Shown: in pieces, positions 24,218 through 25,305 of the stretch
Layout: each line of letters begins with the position of its first letter
Numbering within the stretch: position 1 is the stretch's first letter
Assembly (NCBI GenBank): GCA_964409535.1
Contig: CAYPDQ010000011.1
Coordinates: 1 to 25,305 of the forward strand
Reading direction: 5' to 3'
Source of the DNA: JBBUAX01 sp964409535
GTDB lineage: Bacteria > Patescibacteriota > Minisyncoccia > UBA6257 > 2-01-FULL-56-20
Length of the DNA stretch: 25,305 nucleotides
Notes under the pieces: model-generated
Told to the model about the DNA's origin: nothing
The model's input: the letters and a program-made list of their open reading frames with translations, nothing else
Databases searched by the model: none
Translations under genes and position numbers: made by a program

Positions 24218-25206
24218 TGCTCAATCCTGCCGCAAAGTTAAACCCAAAGTTCTTTGATCCGGATGTGGAACAAAAGGCTATCCGCGACGGCTACGGCGAC
24301 GGTTTAGTTATGGCCGGGGAGGAGAACAAGAACGTGGTCGTGCTCTGCGCCGACCTTACCGAATCCACCCGGGCCGAGGCCTTCGCCAAAAAATTCCCGG
24401 AAAGATTTTTTGAGTGCGGGGTGGCGGAACAAAATATGGCGACGATCGCGGCGGGCCTCGGCGTCTCCGGGAAGATCGCATTCATTTCTTCCTATGCGAC
24501 TTTCTCCCCGGGTAGAAATTGGGAGCAAATTAGAACGACGATCGCCTACAACGATTCCAATGTGAAGATCGCCGGCCACCACGCGGGCATTTCCGTCGGT
24601 CCGGACGGCGCCACCCACCAGGCGATAGAGGACATCGCCACTATGCGGGCGATGCCGAATATGCGGGTCATCGTGCCCTGCGACGCCCTGGAAGCGAAAC
24701 GCGCAACTTACGCCGCGGCGCACGTCTGGGGGCCGGTGTATTTACGCTATGCGCGCGAGAAAACAGCGGTCATTACCACGGAAGAAACGCCCTTCACGCC
24801 GGGCAGGGCGGAAATTTTCTGGGAGTCCAAAAAGCCCCAGGTCGCGATTGTCGCCTGCGGGCCGCTTATGCATCAGGCGCTCCTTGCAGCAAAGGATTTA
24901 GAGAAGGAAAAAATCGGCACGGTGGTTATAAATAGCCACACGGTAAAGCCGATGGACGAGAAAACGATTGTCGGCTGGGCTAGGAAATGCGGGGCGGTCC
25001 TCACCGTGGAGGAACACACCGTAAAAGGCGGTCTTGGCGGGGCGGTGGCCGAGGTCTTGGCCAAGAACCTTCCCGTCCCGATGGAATTCGTCGGTATGCA
25101 GGATATTTTCGGTGAGTCCGGTCCGCCTTCGGAACTCGTAAAGAAATACGGAATGGACGTTAAGGATGTGAAAGCGGCGGTAAAGAAAGTTATAAAGAGA
25201 AGGTAA
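24217..25206 (+). CDS. Transketolase C-terminal subunit (Pyr plus C domains)
   Basis: The product is 329 aa. It has 'VVVLCADLTESTRAEAFAKKFPERFFECGVAEQNM', with the Glu that activates thiamine diphosphate in 'GVAEQNM', then 'SYATFSPGRNWEQIRTTIAY', 'GATHQAIEDIATMRAMPNMRV' and the C-terminal regulatory-type domain ('VVINSHTVKPMDEKTI', 'VEEHTVKGGLGGAVAE'). It pairs with the subunit at 22425 to form a complete transketolase active site at the interface. The ATG at 24217 follows the heptamer array and has no Shine-Dalgarno site. Confidence 0.96.
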   Translation: MLNPAAKLNPKFFDPDVEQKAIRDGYGDGLVMAGEENKNVVVLCADLTESTRAEAFAKKFPERFFECGVAEQNMATIAAGLGVSGKIAFISSYATFSPGRNWEQIRTTIAYNDSNVKIAGHHAGISVGPDGATHQAIEDIATMRAMPNMRVIVPCDALEAKRATYAAAHVWGPVYLRYAREKTAVITTEETPFTPGRAEIFWESKKPQVAIVACGPLMHQALLAAKDLEKEKIGTVVINSHTVKPMDEKTIVGWARKCGAVLTVEEHTVKGGLGGAVAEVLAKNLPVPMEFVGMQDIFGESGPPSELVKKYGMDVKDVKAAVKKVIKRR

Positions 25207-25211
25207 GTGTT

Positions 25212-25305
25212 ATGACGCGTCGTAGCGGTGGCAGAGCGAGTTTTACCTTGATCGAACTCCTCATAGTCATAGCCATCATCGCCGTCCTCGCCATCGTCGT
25301 AATCC
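25212..25305 (+). CDS. Type IV pilin-like protein, N-terminus only
   Basis: The frame starts at ATG 25212 and runs off the right edge. MTRRSGGRAS-FTLIELLIV followed by a hydrophobic stretch (IAIIAVLAIVVI) is a class III/type IV pilin signal. The residue before the cleavage site is Ser instead of the near-invariant Gly, although Glu at +5 is present. It starts 5 nt after the transketolase stop. Confidence 0.85.
   Translation, partial: MTRRSGGRASFTLIELLIVIAIIAVLAIVVI

Overview
The window looks like a chromosome segment of a Candidate Phyla Radiation bacterium (Patescibacteria, probably Parcubacteria-like); this is inferred from gene content and style, not from a marker phylogeny. The signs are: very compact gene spacing, many genes with a -10 box only 6-7 nt before the start codon, a tRNA without encoded CCA, short ATP synthase subunits (delta, epsilon), a membrane protein resembling DUF5671, DUF192, a pilin-like protein with tail-fibre motifs, an S74-domain surface protein, and nuclease-like genes of the GxxExxY and GIY-YIG families. 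The base composition is GC-rich, with local AT-rich islands that coincide with repeats.

Layout. 1-167: C-terminus of an unknown probably secreted protein (+). 178-1353: tsaD (-), carrying several repeat insertions. 1492-2058: unknown membrane-anchored protein (+) with its own sigma70-type promoter and a hairpin terminator. 2114-3134: two beta-carbonic-anhydrase-like proteins (-). 3197-9321: complete F-type ATP synthase operon atpBEFHAGDC (-), with promoters before atpB and atpE. 9359-11113: ABC exporter half-transporter (-). 11220-11294: tRNA-Glu(TTC), followed after 4 nt by a family 2 glycosyltransferase (+) that contains a whole GxxExxY nuclease-like domain in frame. 13360-17636: envelope and surface genes (pilin-like protein, cupredoxin-like protein, coiled-coil protein, anchored protein, large S74-terminated fibre-like protein). 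17849-19060: four small genes with strong Shine-Dalgarno sites and unknown roles. 19140-19394: a GIY-YIG remnant with 19-bp terminal inverted repeats, inserted at the start codon of a DUF192 gene. 19865-25206: central carbon genes (GAPDH, rpiB, rpe, split transketolase) interleaved with two envelope proteins. 25212-end: start of a type IV pilin.

The carbon genes form a coherent set: RpiB, Rpe and the two transketolase subunits make most of a non-oxidative pentose phosphate route that meets glycolysis at glyceraldehyde-3-phosphate, the GAPDH substrate.

The most striking signal is three classes of dispersed repeats placed inside or at the edges of essential genes without breaking them. (1) Elements built of inverted arms of ATTCG/CGAAT units about 9 nt apart occur in tsaD, between atpE and atpF, and twice in the glycosyltransferase; one glycosyltransferase copy carries the GxxExxY nuclease-like gene between its arms, and the others look like short internally deleted forms. 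(2) Degenerate heptanucleotide tandem arrays occur at six places (three in tsaD), and in one place they supply both the stop codon of one gene and the start of the next. (3) A 255-bp element with 19-bp terminal inverted repeats and a GATG target duplication carries a decayed GIY-YIG nuclease. Together they suggest a genome colonised by small nuclease-linked elements that tolerate or prefer in-frame insertion.
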